Shown: positions 34,588 through 43,282 of the stretch, piece by piece
Layout: every line of letters starts with the position of its first letter
Position numbering within the stretch: position 1 is the first letter of the stretch
The notes under the pieces: generated by a model
What the model was told of the DNA's origin: nothing
Database searches by the model: none
What the model saw: only the letters and a program-made list of their open reading frames with translations
Source of the DNA: Flavobacterium hydrophilum
GTDB lineage: Bacteria; Bacteroidota; Bacteroidia; Flavobacteriales; Flavobacteriaceae
Assembly (NCBI RefSeq): GCF_003202405.1
Contig: NZ_QJHL01000002.1
Span: 620,001 to 684,000 of the forward strand
Length of the DNA stretch: 64,000 bases
Direction of reading: 5' to 3'
Position numbers and translations under genes: made by a program

Positions 34588-35640
34588 ATGATTAAAACAG
34601 ATATACTTATAATTGGAGCAGGACCAACAGGTTTATTTGCCGTTTTCGAGGCAGGATTATTAAAATTAAAATGCCATATTTTGGATGCTTTGCCACAACC
34701 GGGCGGACAGCTTTCAGAGTTGTATCCAAAAAAGCCTATTTATGACATTCCAGGTTTCCCGGAAGTATTAGCAGGTGATTTGGTGGATGGACTGATGGAG
34801 CAAATTAAACAATTTGAACCAGGTTTTACCTTAGGTGAGCGTGCCGAAACAATTGAAAAGCAAGAAGACGGAAGTTTTATCGTAACCTCAAATAAAGGGA
34901 AGAAATTCCATGCACCTGTAATTGCGATTGCAGGAGGTTTAGGAAGTTTCGAGCCAAGAAAACCTCTTATTGAAGATATCGAATTTTATGAAGATAAAGG
35001 TGTAAAATACTTTATCAAAAATCCTGAGAAATTCAGAGATAAAAGAGTAGTGATTGCAGGAGGAGGAGATTCAGCATTAGACTGGAGTATTTTCCTTGCC
35101 AATGTAGCTTCAGAAGTAACTTTGATTCACCGCAGAAATGAATTCAGAGGAGCTTTAGATTCTGTAGAAAAAGTACAGGAATTAAAAACTGCCGGAAAAA
35201 TCAAATTGATCACACCGGCTGAGGTAATCGGGATTAATGGTGCTGAACACGTAGAATCTCTGGATATCGAAGAAAACGGAGCACACCGTAAAATCGAAAC
35301 AGATTTCTTTATTCCGCTTTTCGGATTAACACCTAAATTAGGTCCAATCGGAGACTGGGGATTAGAAATCGAGAAAAATGCAATCAAAGTAAACAATGCA
35401 TTAGATTACCAAACCAACATCCCGGGAATCTTTGCAATTGGAGATATCAACACTTACCCTGGAAAATTAAAATTAATCCTTTGCGGATTCCACGAAGCGA
35501 CATTAATGTGTCAGGCAGCATACGGAATCATCAATCCGGGTAAAAAATACGTTTTAAAATACACAACGGTTTCCGGTGTAGACGGTTTTGACGGAACTCG
35601 TAAAGAAGCGCCAAAAGCAGTTGTTAAGTCGATAGTTTAA
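34588..35640 (+). CDS. Ferredoxin-NADP+ reductase, thioredoxin-reductase-like type
   Basis: 350 aa from the ATG at 34588. An upstream ATG at 34567 would add seven residues before the conserved FAD motif, so the internal ATG is preferred. Motifs are IIGAGPTGLFA (FAD), QPGGQLSELYP, VVIAGGGDSALDWS (NADPH) and GIFAIGDINTYPGK. The CxxC pair of true thioredoxin reductases is absent, which places it in the Bacteroidetes/Firmicutes FNR group. As the last gene of the operon it probably supplies reduced ferredoxin to the sulfite reductase. Confidence 0.92.
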   Translation: MIKTDILIIGAGPTGLFAVFEAGLLKLKCHILDALPQPGGQLSELYPKKPIYDIPGFPEVLAGDLVDGLMEQIKQFEPGFTLGERAETIEKQEDGSFIVTSNKGKKFHAPVIAIAGGLGSFEPRKPLIEDIEFYEDKGVKYFIKNPEKFRDKRVVIAGGGDSALDWSIFLANVASEVTLIHRRNEFRGALDSVEKVQELKTAGKIKLITPAEVIGINGAEHVESLDIEENGAHRKIETDFFIPLFGLTPKLGPIGDWGLEIEKNAIKVNNALDYQTNIPGIFAIGDINTYPGKLKLILCGFHEATLMCQAAYGIINPGKKYVLKYTTVSGVDGFDGTRKEAPKAVVKSIV

Positions 35641-35683
35641 ACAAAGCTTCTAAGTTGCTAAGCGACTAAGATTTTAAATATTG

Positions 35684-35715
35684 AAAGCCCAAACTTTTAA
35701 AGTTTGGGCTTTTTT
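35684..35715 (+). terminator. Terminator of the sulfate-reduction operon
   Basis: A perfect stem, AAAGCCCAAACTTT with AAAGTTTGGGCTTT, followed by T residues, about 45 nt after the reductase stop codon. Confidence 0.9.
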
Positions 35716-35860
35716 GTTGATGTTAACTTAAACTTAGTCTCTTAAAAGCGAAGTAACTTTGCCATTATACTATTTTTACAAAGAAAAAAAAATGAATTTA
35801 GTATTTTGAAAAATCAAGATAAAATGCTAACTTTAAGAAAGTATTCAAAAATTATCTATT

Positions 35861-35995
35861 ATGAACAATTGGAATGAAGAATTAGCATCCGAAGAAAAGG
35901 CAAAAATTGACAATGAGATTAAGATGACTGATAGTGAATTTACAGATCATCAGGAAATCATGGATACGTTTCTAAAATGGGACAGAAGTTTTTAA
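35861..35995 (+). CDS. Small acidic protein (44 aa), hypothetical
   Basis: 44 codons from ATG to TAA: starts MNNWNEELASEEKAK, then DNEIKMTDSEFTDHQEIMDT, ending FLKWDRSF. It is acidic, hydrophilic and probably helical, without signal peptide or cysteines. It lies between two strong terminators (35684-35715 and 36067-36101), so it has its own transcription unit, which supports its being a real gene. I do not recognise it. Confidence 0.5.
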   Translation: MNNWNEELASEEKAKIDNEIKMTDSEFTDHQEIMDTFLKWDRSF

Positions 35996-36066
35996 ATAAA
36001 GACCCATTTTTTAATCTCAAATAATAACCCATATTTTTCGGTATAAAAGGCTAAAGTCTTAAACAG

Positions 36067-36101
36067 AAAGCTCAAACTTAGACATAAGTTTGAGCTTTTT
36101 T
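36067..36101 (+). terminator. Terminator after the 44-aa gene
   Basis: A 14-bp stem, AAAGCTCAAACTTA with TAAGTTTGAGCTTT, and a 4-nt loop, followed by T residues. Confidence 0.85.
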
Positions 36102-36162
36102 ATTACAGAAATTTTCAGCTTAGAAAATCAGAATCTTAGCAGCTTAGAAACTTTAAAAAACA

Positions 36163-36194
36163 CTTGCAATTAACGCCTTTATGTCGTTACTTTG
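36163..36194 (+). promoter_or_regulatory. Promoter of the metH riboswitch unit
   Basis: TTG (36164-36166), 20 nt, then TTACTTTG (36187-36194). It is followed by CACCGTT exactly as at the metX riboswitch promoter. Confidence 0.55.
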
Positions 36195-36217
36195 CACCGT
36201 TCATAATTTTATTGAAA

Positions 36218-36322
36218 GTTATCACGAAAGGCGGAGGGAAAGACCCAATGAAACCTTAGCAACCCTTTACCATAAAGAAGGTGCTACATTCTGCTTAATG
36301 CTCTGGTGTTAAGGTAGATAAC
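36218..36322 (+). ncRNA. SAM-I (S-box) riboswitch upstream of metH
   Basis: Closed by GTTATC/GATAAC (36218-36223 and 36317-36322). It has GGCGGAGGGAAAGACCCAAT, ATGAAACCTTAGCAACC, AAGGTGCTACATTC and the final stem, matching the metX riboswitch element by element. The next 330 nt before metH hold an AAATAC/GTATTT hairpin, a TTTTACT/AGTAAAA hairpin, copy B of the dispersed repeat and an ACCTGTCAGGT palindrome (36569-36584 region), but no clear terminator. Confidence 0.92.
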
Positions 36323-36429
36323 GAAAATACAAGCAGTATTTCTCAAAACTTTTCCTGACAACATTACAACATAATTTTACTGAATAATATTTAGTAAAAG
36401 GAGCGAATTATTGGTGCATTTTTGCAGGC

Positions 36430-36506
36430 ATTAGTTCCCGCTGTACACAATATCTTTTATTCTGAACCCCAGAATAAAAGGATATTTGCTCCCATCGGGG
36501 CTAAAA
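36430..36506 (-). repeat. Dispersed structured repeat, copy B
   Basis: On the minus strand: TAGCCCCGATGGGAG, ATATCCTTTT, inner stem ATTCTG/CAGAAT, AAAAGATATTG, then GCGGGAACTAA. The outer pair here is CCCG with CGGG, whereas copies A and D have CCTG/CAGG and copy C has CCAG/CTGG. It sits inside the metH leader between the riboswitch and the coding region. Confidence 0.75.
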
Positions 36507-36652
36507 AGCTATCAATTGTGAACTTTTGGAATTAAAAATCAAGATATCGATTAGATCAAACAAGTTTCAAAACCTGTCAGGTCTAAATTAAAAGAATTAA
36601 AAAACTTAGCCTCTTAGAGCTTAAGCGTTTTAGGAGCTAAAACATAAAAAAT

Positions 36653-37657
36653 ATGTCAATAACAATTCAGGAAGCAATCAAAAAAAATATCCTAATCCTT
36701 GACGGGGCCATGGGAACCATGTTACAGCGCTACAACTTCTCCGAAGAAGATTTTCGTGGCGAACGTTTCAAAGATTTTCCGCATCCGCTAAAAGGAAACA
36801 ACGATTTATTGTCCCTGACACAGCCACAGGCAATTCGCGACGTTCACGCTGCGTATTACGAAGCTGGTGCGGATATCGTAGAAACCAATACATTTTCCGG
36901 AACTACAATCGGTATGGCCGATTATTTCATGGAAGATCTGGTTTACGAACTCAACTACGAATCGGCTAAAATTGCAAGACAAGTTGCAGATGAATTCACA
37001 GCAAAAAATCCGGAAAAACCACGTTTTGTAGCCGGTTCAATCGGACCGACAAACCGTACAGCAAGTATGTCGCCAGATGTAAACGATCCGGGTTACAGAG
37101 CCGTAACTTTCGACGATTTACGAATTGCATACAAACAACAGGTAGAAGCTTTAATGGACGGAGGCTGCGATTTACTTTTAGTAGAAACAATTTTCGACAC
37201 GCTAAATGCAAAAGCGGCACTTTTTGCAATTGAAGAAGTAAAAGACGAACGTAACATCGATATTCCAATCATGGTTTCAGGAACGATTACCGATGCCTCA
37301 GGAAGAACACTTTCCGGACAGACTGTTGAAGCTTTCCTGATTTCAGTTTCGCATATTCCGTTATTGAGTGTAGGTTTCAATTGCGCATTAGGAGCCGATT
37401 TGCTGAAACCGTATTTAAAGACATTAGCACAACATACGCAATTCAACGTTTCAGCACATCCAAATGCAGGATTGCCAAATGCTTTCGGGCAATACGATGA
37501 AACGCCAGAACAAACACAAGAATTCATCAAAGAATATTTAGAGGATAATTTGATTAATATTATTGGAGGATGTTGTGGCACAACTCCGGATCATATTCGA
37601 TTAATGGCGGAAGTTGCCAAGGATTATAAGCCTAGAGTGGCGCCAACTTTTGAATAA
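36653..37657 (+). CDS. metH: Methionine synthase, homocysteine-binding part (split MetH, first gene)
   Basis: 334 aa, equal to module 1 of cobalamin-dependent MetH. It begins with [15 protein letters not shown] (about 14-28) and contains the zinc-binding cysteines in [11 protein letters not shown] and [11 protein letters not shown] (near residue 312). It ends about where the folate-binding module would start. The remaining modules are encoded by the separate gene at 38570. Such a split is known in Flavobacteriia, so this is not a frameshift. It follows the SAM-I riboswitch. Confidence 0.95.
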   Translation: MSITIQEAIKKNILILDGAMGTMLQRYNFSEEDFRGERFKDFPHPLKGNNDLLSLTQPQAIRDVHAAYYEAGADIVETNTFSGTTIGMADYFMEDLVYELNYESAKIARQVADEFTAKNPEKPRFVAGSIGPTNRTASMSPDVNDPGYRAVTFDDLRIAYKQQVEALMDGGCDLLLVETIFDTLNAKAALFAIEEVKDERNIDIPIMVSGTITDASGRTLSGQTVEAFLISVSHIPLLSVGFNCALGADLLKPYLKTLAQHTQFNVSAHPNAGLPNAFGQYDETPEQTQEFIKEYLEDNLINIIGGCCGTTPDHIRLMAEVAKDYKPRVAPTFE

Positions 37658-37754
37658 CGTTTTGTATGAGGTTTTCGAAAACAGATTGTATTCGAATAAT
37701 TGAAGATTTCTAGAAGGAATAAGAGGTGTTTTAGGGGGTTAATATATATAAAGT

Positions 37755-38315
37755 ATGAAATTAAGATATTTAGTTCTAATATTTTTTGTCTCGTTTTTTT
37801 TAAGTCGGTGTGCTTCTGGTGCAACTATTGAAGGCATGACGGTTAAAGATTATAAAAGCGAAAAACTCATTGGGGATAAAATATTTGTTAAGCCTGTGAT
37901 TGGAGGAGAAGAAACAAGTCCTTTTGGGATATCGAAAATTTCTAATAAAAATTTTGGAGAGGCTTTTAAAAAATCTATTCTTCATTCTAATGCTTTTTCG
38001 AAAATTTCAAATGCTACAAATGATGATTGGATAATTGAAATTAGTATAATTTCTGTGGATAAGCCCAAATTTGGATTTAATTTTACAGTAAAAACTATAA
38101 TAGATTATAAATTGTATTATAAGAATAAATTAGTTTTTTCGAAAAAAATCGATCAATCTGGAAAAGCTACTTTTTCTGATGCTACAATAGGGCAAAAAAG
38201 AGTTAGAATTGCAAATGAATTTTCGGCAAAGAAAAATATAAAGTCTTTGTTTGAATCTTTAAACGAAATAACTTTAGATGAGATGGATTTGCATTCTGCT
38301 GAAACAAAGTTGTAA
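37755..38315 (+). CDS. Putative lipoprotein inserted between the two metH genes
   Basis: 186 aa. The N-terminus RYLVLIFFVSFFLSRC has a signal peptide with Cys19 followed by ASG, a plausible lipobox, so outer-membrane or periplasmic anchoring is expected. The rest shows alternating strands (KPKFGFNFTVKTIIDYKLYY) and no domain I recognise. It separates genes whose products act as one enzyme, and is itself followed by the structured element at 38350-38452. The place and AT-rich codon use suggest a late insertion. Confidence 0.7.
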   Translation: MKLRYLVLIFFVSFFLSRCASGATIEGMTVKDYKSEKLIGDKIFVKPVIGGEETSPFGISKISNKNFGEAFKKSILHSNAFSKISNATNDDWIIEISIISVDKPKFGFNFTVKTIIDYKLYYKNKLVFSKKIDQSGKATFSDATIGQKRVRIANEFSAKKNIKSLFESLNEITLDEMDLHSAETKL

Positions 38316-38349
38316 TTGTTTCATAAAATGTAAAACATATTATGAAACC

Positions 38350-38452
38350 GAGTCTGCGTGAGGGATAGAAGTGAAAAGCCCGCAGACCAATGCAGTGATA
38401 ACGAAATTGGTCGAGGACTTGTAACGGATAGTCCGGCCCTTGGGACACGCCC
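38350..38452 (+). repeat. Structured intergenic element E, distant relative of repeats A-D
   Basis: About 103 bp and markedly more GC-rich than its surroundings. GTCTGCG (38352-38358) pairs with CGCAGAC (38381-38387), GGG with CCC inside it, CGAAATTGG pairs in part with CCAATG, and GGACT pairs with AGTCC (38415-38434). It carries GGATAGAAGTGAAAAG and AACGGATAG, resembling GATAGAAGCGACA and AGCGGATAG of copy D, in the same order. Confidence 0.55.
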
Positions 38453-38569
38453 AAATTAAAATATTGAAAACGAATATACCTACAAGGTTTTAAAAAACTT
38501 GCAGGAAAGAAAATAGAATAAAAAACTTAGAACCTTAGTATCTCAGGATCTTTGTAACTTAAAAAGAAA

Positions 38570-41245
38570 ATGGCAGAAAAAAGAAGAGACCTTGTATTAG
38601 CAGGATTAGAACCGTTAATTATTACGCCGGAAAGTGTTTTCGTGAATGTTGGTGAGCGTACGAATGTAACAGGTTCAAGAAAATTCTTGAGATTAATCAA
38701 GGAAGAGAAATATGACGAGGCACTTGATATTGCAAGACAGCAGGTGGAAGGAGGAGCGCAAATCATCGATATTAATATGGATGAGGGAATGCTTGATGGT
38801 GTTCAGGCAATGACAAAATTCCTGAATTTGATTGCTGCAGAACCAGACATTTCGAGAGTGCCGATCATGATCGACAGTTCAAAATGGGAGATCATTGAAG
38901 CAGGTCTAAAAGTAGTACAAGGAAAAAGTGTTGTCAACTCGATTTCGTTAAAAGAAGGTGAAGAAGCTTTTATTCACCACGCCAAATTAATCAAACGATA
39001 TGGAGCGGCGGCCATTATCATGGCTTTTGACGAAGTTGGTCAGGCCGATAATTACGAGCGCCGTGTGGAGATTTGCCAGCGTTCGTATGATATTTTGGTG
39101 AACAAAGTGGGGTTTCCTCCGCAGGATATTATTTTCGATTTGAACATTTTCCCGGTGGCAACAGGAATGGAAGAACACCGCCTGAATGCAATTGACTTTT
39201 TTAGAGGAACAAAATGGGTTCGTGAGAATTTGCCACATGCACATATCAGTGGTGGTGTAAGTAACGTTTCGTTCTCCTTTAGAGGAAATGATACGGTTCG
39301 TGAAGCGATGCACTCGGTGTTTTTGTACCACGCCATTAAAGACGGAATGACGATGGGGATCGTAAACCCGGAGATGCTTACGATTTACGATGATATTCCG
39401 AAAGACTTATTAGAACACGTTGAAGACGTAATATTAAACAGACGTGACGACGCTACAGAACGACTTTTGGATTTTGCGGAAAATGTAAAAGGTGAAGTAA
39501 AAAGTGATGAAAAAGCGGTTCAGGAATGGCGTTTTGGAACCGTTCAGGAACGTATTACACATTCATTGGTAAAAGGAATCGATGCTTTTATTGAAGAAGA
39601 CGTTGAAGAAGCGCGTTTGGCTGCAACAAAACCAATTGAAGTGATCGAAATCAATTTGATGACGGGAATGAACGTGGTTGGAGATTTGTTCGGAAGCGGA
39701 AAAATGTTCCTGCCTCAGGTTGTAAAATCAGCTCGTGTAATGAAAAAAGCGGTGGCGTATTTATTGCCGTTTATTGAAGCGAGTAAACAAGCAGGAGATA
39801 AATCCGGAAACGGAAAAATCCTGATGGCAACCGTAAAAGGTGATGTTCACGATATTGGAAAAAACATTGTTTCGGTAGTTTTGGCTTGTAATAATTATGA
39901 GATTGTAGATTTGGGTGTAATGGTGCCTCCGGAGAAAATCATTGCAGCGGCTATCGAACACGAAGTAGATATTATCGGGTTAAGCGGACTGATTACGCCT
40001 TCGCTTGATGAAATGGTATATCTGGCTAAAGAATTGGACAAACAAAACATTAAAATCCCGATTATGATTGGGGGAGCAACAACTTCACGCGCGCATACAG
40101 CCGTGAAAATTGCACCTCAGTACAGAGAAACCGTCATTCACGTAAACGATGCTTCGAGAGCCGTAACGGTTGCCGGAAATCTGTTGGATCATAACCGAAA
40201 AATATATGCAGCAGATATTCGTGCAGAATATGATACTTTTAGAGAAACGTTCTTAAATCGTTCGAGAGATAAAAACTTCCTGACGATTGAAGAGGCTCGT
40301 AAAAATAAATTACAATTGGATTGGTCTGAATATACTCCGACCAAACCTAAAAAAATAGGCGCACAAATCGTCGAAGTAGAATTGGATGTTTTGGTTCCGT
40401 ATATCGACTGGACACCGTTTTTTCAAACTTGGGAATTGCACGGAAAATATCCGGCGATTTTAACGGATGAGGTTGTGGGCGAACAAGCAACTTCTGTATT
40501 TGCTGATGCTCAGGCAATGCTAAAAGTTATTTTAGAAGAGAAAAAACTAAAAGCAAAAGGTATTTACGGAATTTTCCCTTGTAATCAAGTAGATGACGAC
40601 GATATCGAATTGCGTGATGAAAACGGAAAAGTATTAGAGAAGTTTTTGACTTTACGTGTGCAGGGACAAAAGACAAAAGGCGCTCCAAACATAGCTTTAG
40701 CCGATTTTATTGCGCCAAAAGAAAGCGGTATTGAGGATTATATGGGAGCTTTCTGTGTAACAACCGGTTTTGGGGTAGACGAATGGGCGGCAGAATACGA
40801 AAAGAATTTAGACGATTATAATTCGATTATGGTTAAAGCACTTGCGGATCGTTTTGCAGAGGCTTTCGCCGAATATCTTCACGAGAGAGTGCGTAAAGAT
40901 TTCTGGGGTTATGATTCGGAAGAATCTTTAACTAATGAAGAATTGATTAAAGAAAGTTACAAAGGAATCCGTCCGGCTCCGGGTTATCCCGCTTGTCCGG
41001 ATCATTTGGAGAAACCAACGATCTGGAAACTTCTGGATGTTGAAAAACAGATTGGAGTAACCTTAACAGAAAGTATGGCGATGTGGCCGGCTTCATCAGT
41101 TTCTGGTTATTACTTCGGAAATCCGAAAAGTAAATATTTCGGACTAGGAAAAATAAAAGAAGATCAGGTGACAGATTATGCCAAACGCCGAAATGTACCG
41201 CTCGATTACGCAATGAAATGGTTAAACCCTAATATAGCAGACTAA
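38570..41245 (+). CDS. metH: Methionine synthase, folate/cobalamin/activation part (split MetH, second gene)
   Basis: 891 aa, equal to MetH modules 2-4. The pterin-binding domain (about 15-290) has [15 protein letters not shown]. The cobalamin cap and Rossmann domains (about 310-560) have [20 protein letters not shown], where His427 is the lower cobalt ligand, and [14 protein letters not shown] [13 protein letters not shown]. The SAM-binding reactivation domain (about 600-891) has [14 protein letters not shown]. It transfers the methyl group from methyltetrahydrofolate to homocysteine with the product of the first metH gene. Confidence 0.96.
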   Translation: MAEKRRDLVLAGLEPLIITPESVFVNVGERTNVTGSRKFLRLIKEEKYDEALDIARQQVEGGAQIIDINMDEGMLDGVQAMTKFLNLIAAEPDISRVPIMIDSSKWEIIEAGLKVVQGKSVVNSISLKEGEEAFIHHAKLIKRYGAAAIIMAFDEVGQADNYERRVEICQRSYDILVNKVGFPPQDIIFDLNIFPVATGMEEHRLNAIDFFRGTKWVRENLPHAHISGGVSNVSFSFRGNDTVREAMHSVFLYHAIKDGMTMGIVNPEMLTIYDDIPKDLLEHVEDVILNRRDDATERLLDFAENVKGEVKSDEKAVQEWRFGTVQERITHSLVKGIDAFIEEDVEEARLAATKPIEVIEINLMTGMNVVGDLFGSGKMFLPQVVKSARVMKKAVAYLLPFIEASKQAGDKSGNGKILMATVKGDVHDIGKNIVSVVLACNNYEIVDLGVMVPPEKIIAAAIEHEVDIIGLSGLITPSLDEMVYLAKELDKQNIKIPIMIGGATTSRAHTAVKIAPQYRETVIHVNDASRAVTVAGNLLDHNRKIYAADIRAEYDTFRETFLNRSRDKNFLTIEEARKNKLQLDWSEYTPTKPKKIGAQIVEVELDVLVPYIDWTPFFQTWELHGKYPAILTDEVVGEQATSVFADAQAMLKVILEEKKLKAKGIYGIFPCNQVDDDDIELRDENGKVLEKFLTLRVQGQKTKGAPNIALADFIAPKESGIEDYMGAFCVTTGFGVDEWAAEYEKNLDDYNSIMVKALADRFAEAFAEYLHERVRKDFWGYDSEESLTNEELIKESYKGIRPAPGYPACPDHLEKPTIWKLLDVEKQIGVTLTESMAMWPASSVSGYYFGNPKSKYFGLGKIKEDQVTDYAKRRNVPLDYAMKWLNPNIAD

Positions 41246-41364
41246 CAAAAGTTATTTTAATTTCATGTTTAAAGTTTCAAGTTGCTGTAGAGAACTTGAA
41301 ACCTGAAACTTGACACGAGGCTTTAGCCGAATCGGCGAAGCAAACTTGAAACAAAAAACAAATA

Positions 41365-42321
41365 ATGAAAGTAACAGAACATATAGAAAACGCCAAAGGA
41401 AAAACATTATTCTCATTTGAAATTATTCCGCCTCAAAAGGGGAAAAGCATTCAGGAATTATACGATAATATCGATCCGTTGATGGAGTTTAAACCGCCGT
41501 TTATTGATGTAACAACTTCTCGCGAAGAGTTTATTTATATCGACAAAGGAAACGGACTTTTGGATAAAAAACTAACACGTATGCGTCCTGGAACGCTTGG
41601 AATCTGTGCTTCTATAAAACATAAATACAATGTGGATACCGTACCGCACTTGCTTTGCGGAGGTTTCACACAGGAAGAAACCGAATATATGTTAGTGGAT
41701 TGTCACTATTTAGGCATCAATAACGTAATGGCGCTTCGTGGCGACGCTATGAAACATGAGCAGTCATTCGTTCCTAAAGATGGCGGTAATCATTACGCTG
41801 TTGATCTGGTTAGACAAATCAATGATTTGAACTGTGGTAAATATCTTCACGAAGTGATGGATATCGACAACAGAGCCGATTTTTGTATCGGTGTTGCCGG
41901 CTATCCGGAGAAACATCTGGAGTCGCCTTCTTTGCAGTCTGATTTGCGAAGATTAAAAGAAAAAGTAGATGCAGGAGCCGATTATGTGGTAACGCAAATG
42001 TTTTTCGACAATGCTAAATATTTTGCTTTCGTAGAAAAAGCTAGGGAAATGGGTATTACGGTACCAATTATTCCGGGAATTAAGCCAATTGCCGTTCAAA
42101 AACACATGCAAATTTTACCACAGATTTTCCGTATCGATTTACCGGAAGATTTGATCCATGCAGTTGATAAATGCAAAAACAACGCAGAAATCAAACAAGT
42201 CGGAGTCGAGTGGGCGATTCAGCAGTCAAAAGAATTAAAAGAAGCCGGAGTTCCGTTTTTACATTATTATTCAATGGGTAAATCTGAGAATATTCGCCAG
42301 ATTGCCAGTCAGGTTTTTTAA
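41365..42321 (+). CDS. metF: 5,10-Methylenetetrahydrofolate reductase
   Basis: 318 aa, an FAD-dependent TIM barrel, usual length 290-320. It carries TLFSFEIIPPQKG (about 14-26, including the catalytic Glu), HLLCGGFTQEETEYML, VMALRGDAMKHE, and DYVVTQMFFDNAKYF. It makes 5-methyltetrahydrofolate, the methyl donor for MetH and MetE. It lies about 120 nt after metH with only word-like repeats (AACTTGAAACCTGAAACTTG) in between, and no terminator, so it is probably co-transcribed. Confidence 0.96.
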   Translation: MKVTEHIENAKGKTLFSFEIIPPQKGKSIQELYDNIDPLMEFKPPFIDVTTSREEFIYIDKGNGLLDKKLTRMRPGTLGICASIKHKYNVDTVPHLLCGGFTQEETEYMLVDCHYLGINNVMALRGDAMKHEQSFVPKDGGNHYAVDLVRQINDLNCGKYLHEVMDIDNRADFCIGVAGYPEKHLESPSLQSDLRRLKEKVDAGADYVVTQMFFDNAKYFAFVEKAREMGITVPIIPGIKPIAVQKHMQILPQIFRIDLPEDLIHAVDKCKNNAEIKQVGVEWAIQQSKELKEAGVPFLHYYSMGKSENIRQIASQVF

Positions 42322-42386
42322 TTTTTAACCATTAAGTGATCAAGTAAATACAGTTACTTTTCTGGTAAAGAATAAAAATTTTCAGG

Positions 42387-42464
42387 AGCTATTTCCAGCT
42401 GTTCCTTCCAATCTTTTGTGCCGAACCCCGGCACAAAAGGATTTTCCCTCGCATCTGGGCTAGG
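42387..42464 (-). repeat. Dispersed structured repeat, copy C
   Basis: On the minus strand: CTAGCCCAGATGCGAGG, AATCCTTTT, inner stem GTGCCG/CGGCAC with loop GGGTT, AAAAGATTGG, then CAGCTGGAAATAGC. The outer pair is CCAG with CTGG. It lies between metF and the methyltransferase gene. Confidence 0.75.
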
Positions 42465-42506
42465 GCATTTGACATTTTAATTTCAATTTGTAATAATTAA
42501 AAAATT

Positions 42507-43160
42507 ATGGAAAAAGAAGAACTACAGGCAATAGCATCCCAATTAAAACATCCGACAGGAGAAAAGGGAATTGAAATGGCCAACATGATGCATGAAACCA
42601 ACATCAACATGACCCGCCATTCAGTTCAGAATCTAAATATTTCAGTAGGGAATACTATTCTTGAATTAGGACACGGAAATGCCGGACACGCAGCATTTAT
42701 TTTCGAACAGGCTGAAAACCTAAAATACTACGGACTCGAAATGTCTGAGTTAATGTTTCGGGAAGCACGCCAGATCAACCGAAATTTTGTTTCTCAAAAA
42801 CAAGCTTTCTTTTCGGTTTATGATGGAAATACTATTCCGTTTGAAGCAGCATCTTTCGATAAAATATTCACAGTAAATACTCTTTATTTTTGGCAGAAGC
42901 CTGAAGAATTACTTTCAGAAATCTACAGAGTTTTAAAACCATGCGGAAATTTCTGCCTGACATTTGCAGAGGAAAGTTTTATGAAAACGCTTCCGTTTAC
43001 ACAATTTGAATTTGAGCTTTACAGTACTGAAAAGGCATTAAAGCTAATTGAAAAAACAGCTTTTAAAATTGTTTATACCGAAAATCAGACAGAAAAGGTA
43101 AAAAGCAGAACAGGTGAACTTGTCGACAGAGCTTTTACGACAATTGTTTTAGAAAAATAA
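42507..43160 (+). CDS. Class I SAM-dependent methyltransferase
   Basis: 217 aa. The SAM-binding motif I is ILELGHGNAGHAAFIFEQ (about 51-68); the acidic end of strand 2 (YYGLEMS) and FDKIFTVNTLYFWQKPEELL (about 118-137, the FDxV-type motif of Methyltransf_11) follow. There is no signal peptide. It follows metF and the repeat copy C by a short distance. The substrate is unknown. Confidence 0.85.
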   Translation: MEKEELQAIASQLKHPTGEKGIEMANMMHETNINMTRHSVQNLNISVGNTILELGHGNAGHAAFIFEQAENLKYYGLEMSELMFREARQINRNFVSQKQAFFSVYDGNTIPFEAASFDKIFTVNTLYFWQKPEELLSEIYRVLKPCGNFCLTFAEESFMKTLPFTQFEFELYSTEKALKLIEKTAFKIVYTENQTEKVKSRTGELVDRAFTTIVLEK

Positions 43161-43282
43161 AAGGAAATACATTTTTACACATAGCTTATTTTTAAACAAA
43201 CGAAACTTCCTTGTCAAAGAGGGTTAGGTTTATGTGTGTTTAAACGATTTGTTCTTTACTGAATTTAACCTTTTACAGCATT

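Noticed and set aside
37093..37581. A 162-codon minus-strand ORF inside the first metH gene
   Set aside because: Shadow of the conserved homocysteine-binding domain on the opposite strand; cysteine-rich only because of the codon frame.
36653..41245. metH as a broken or frameshifted gene
   Set aside because: Both parts begin and end at natural domain borders, carry all metal and cofactor ligands, and the split is known in Flavobacteriia.
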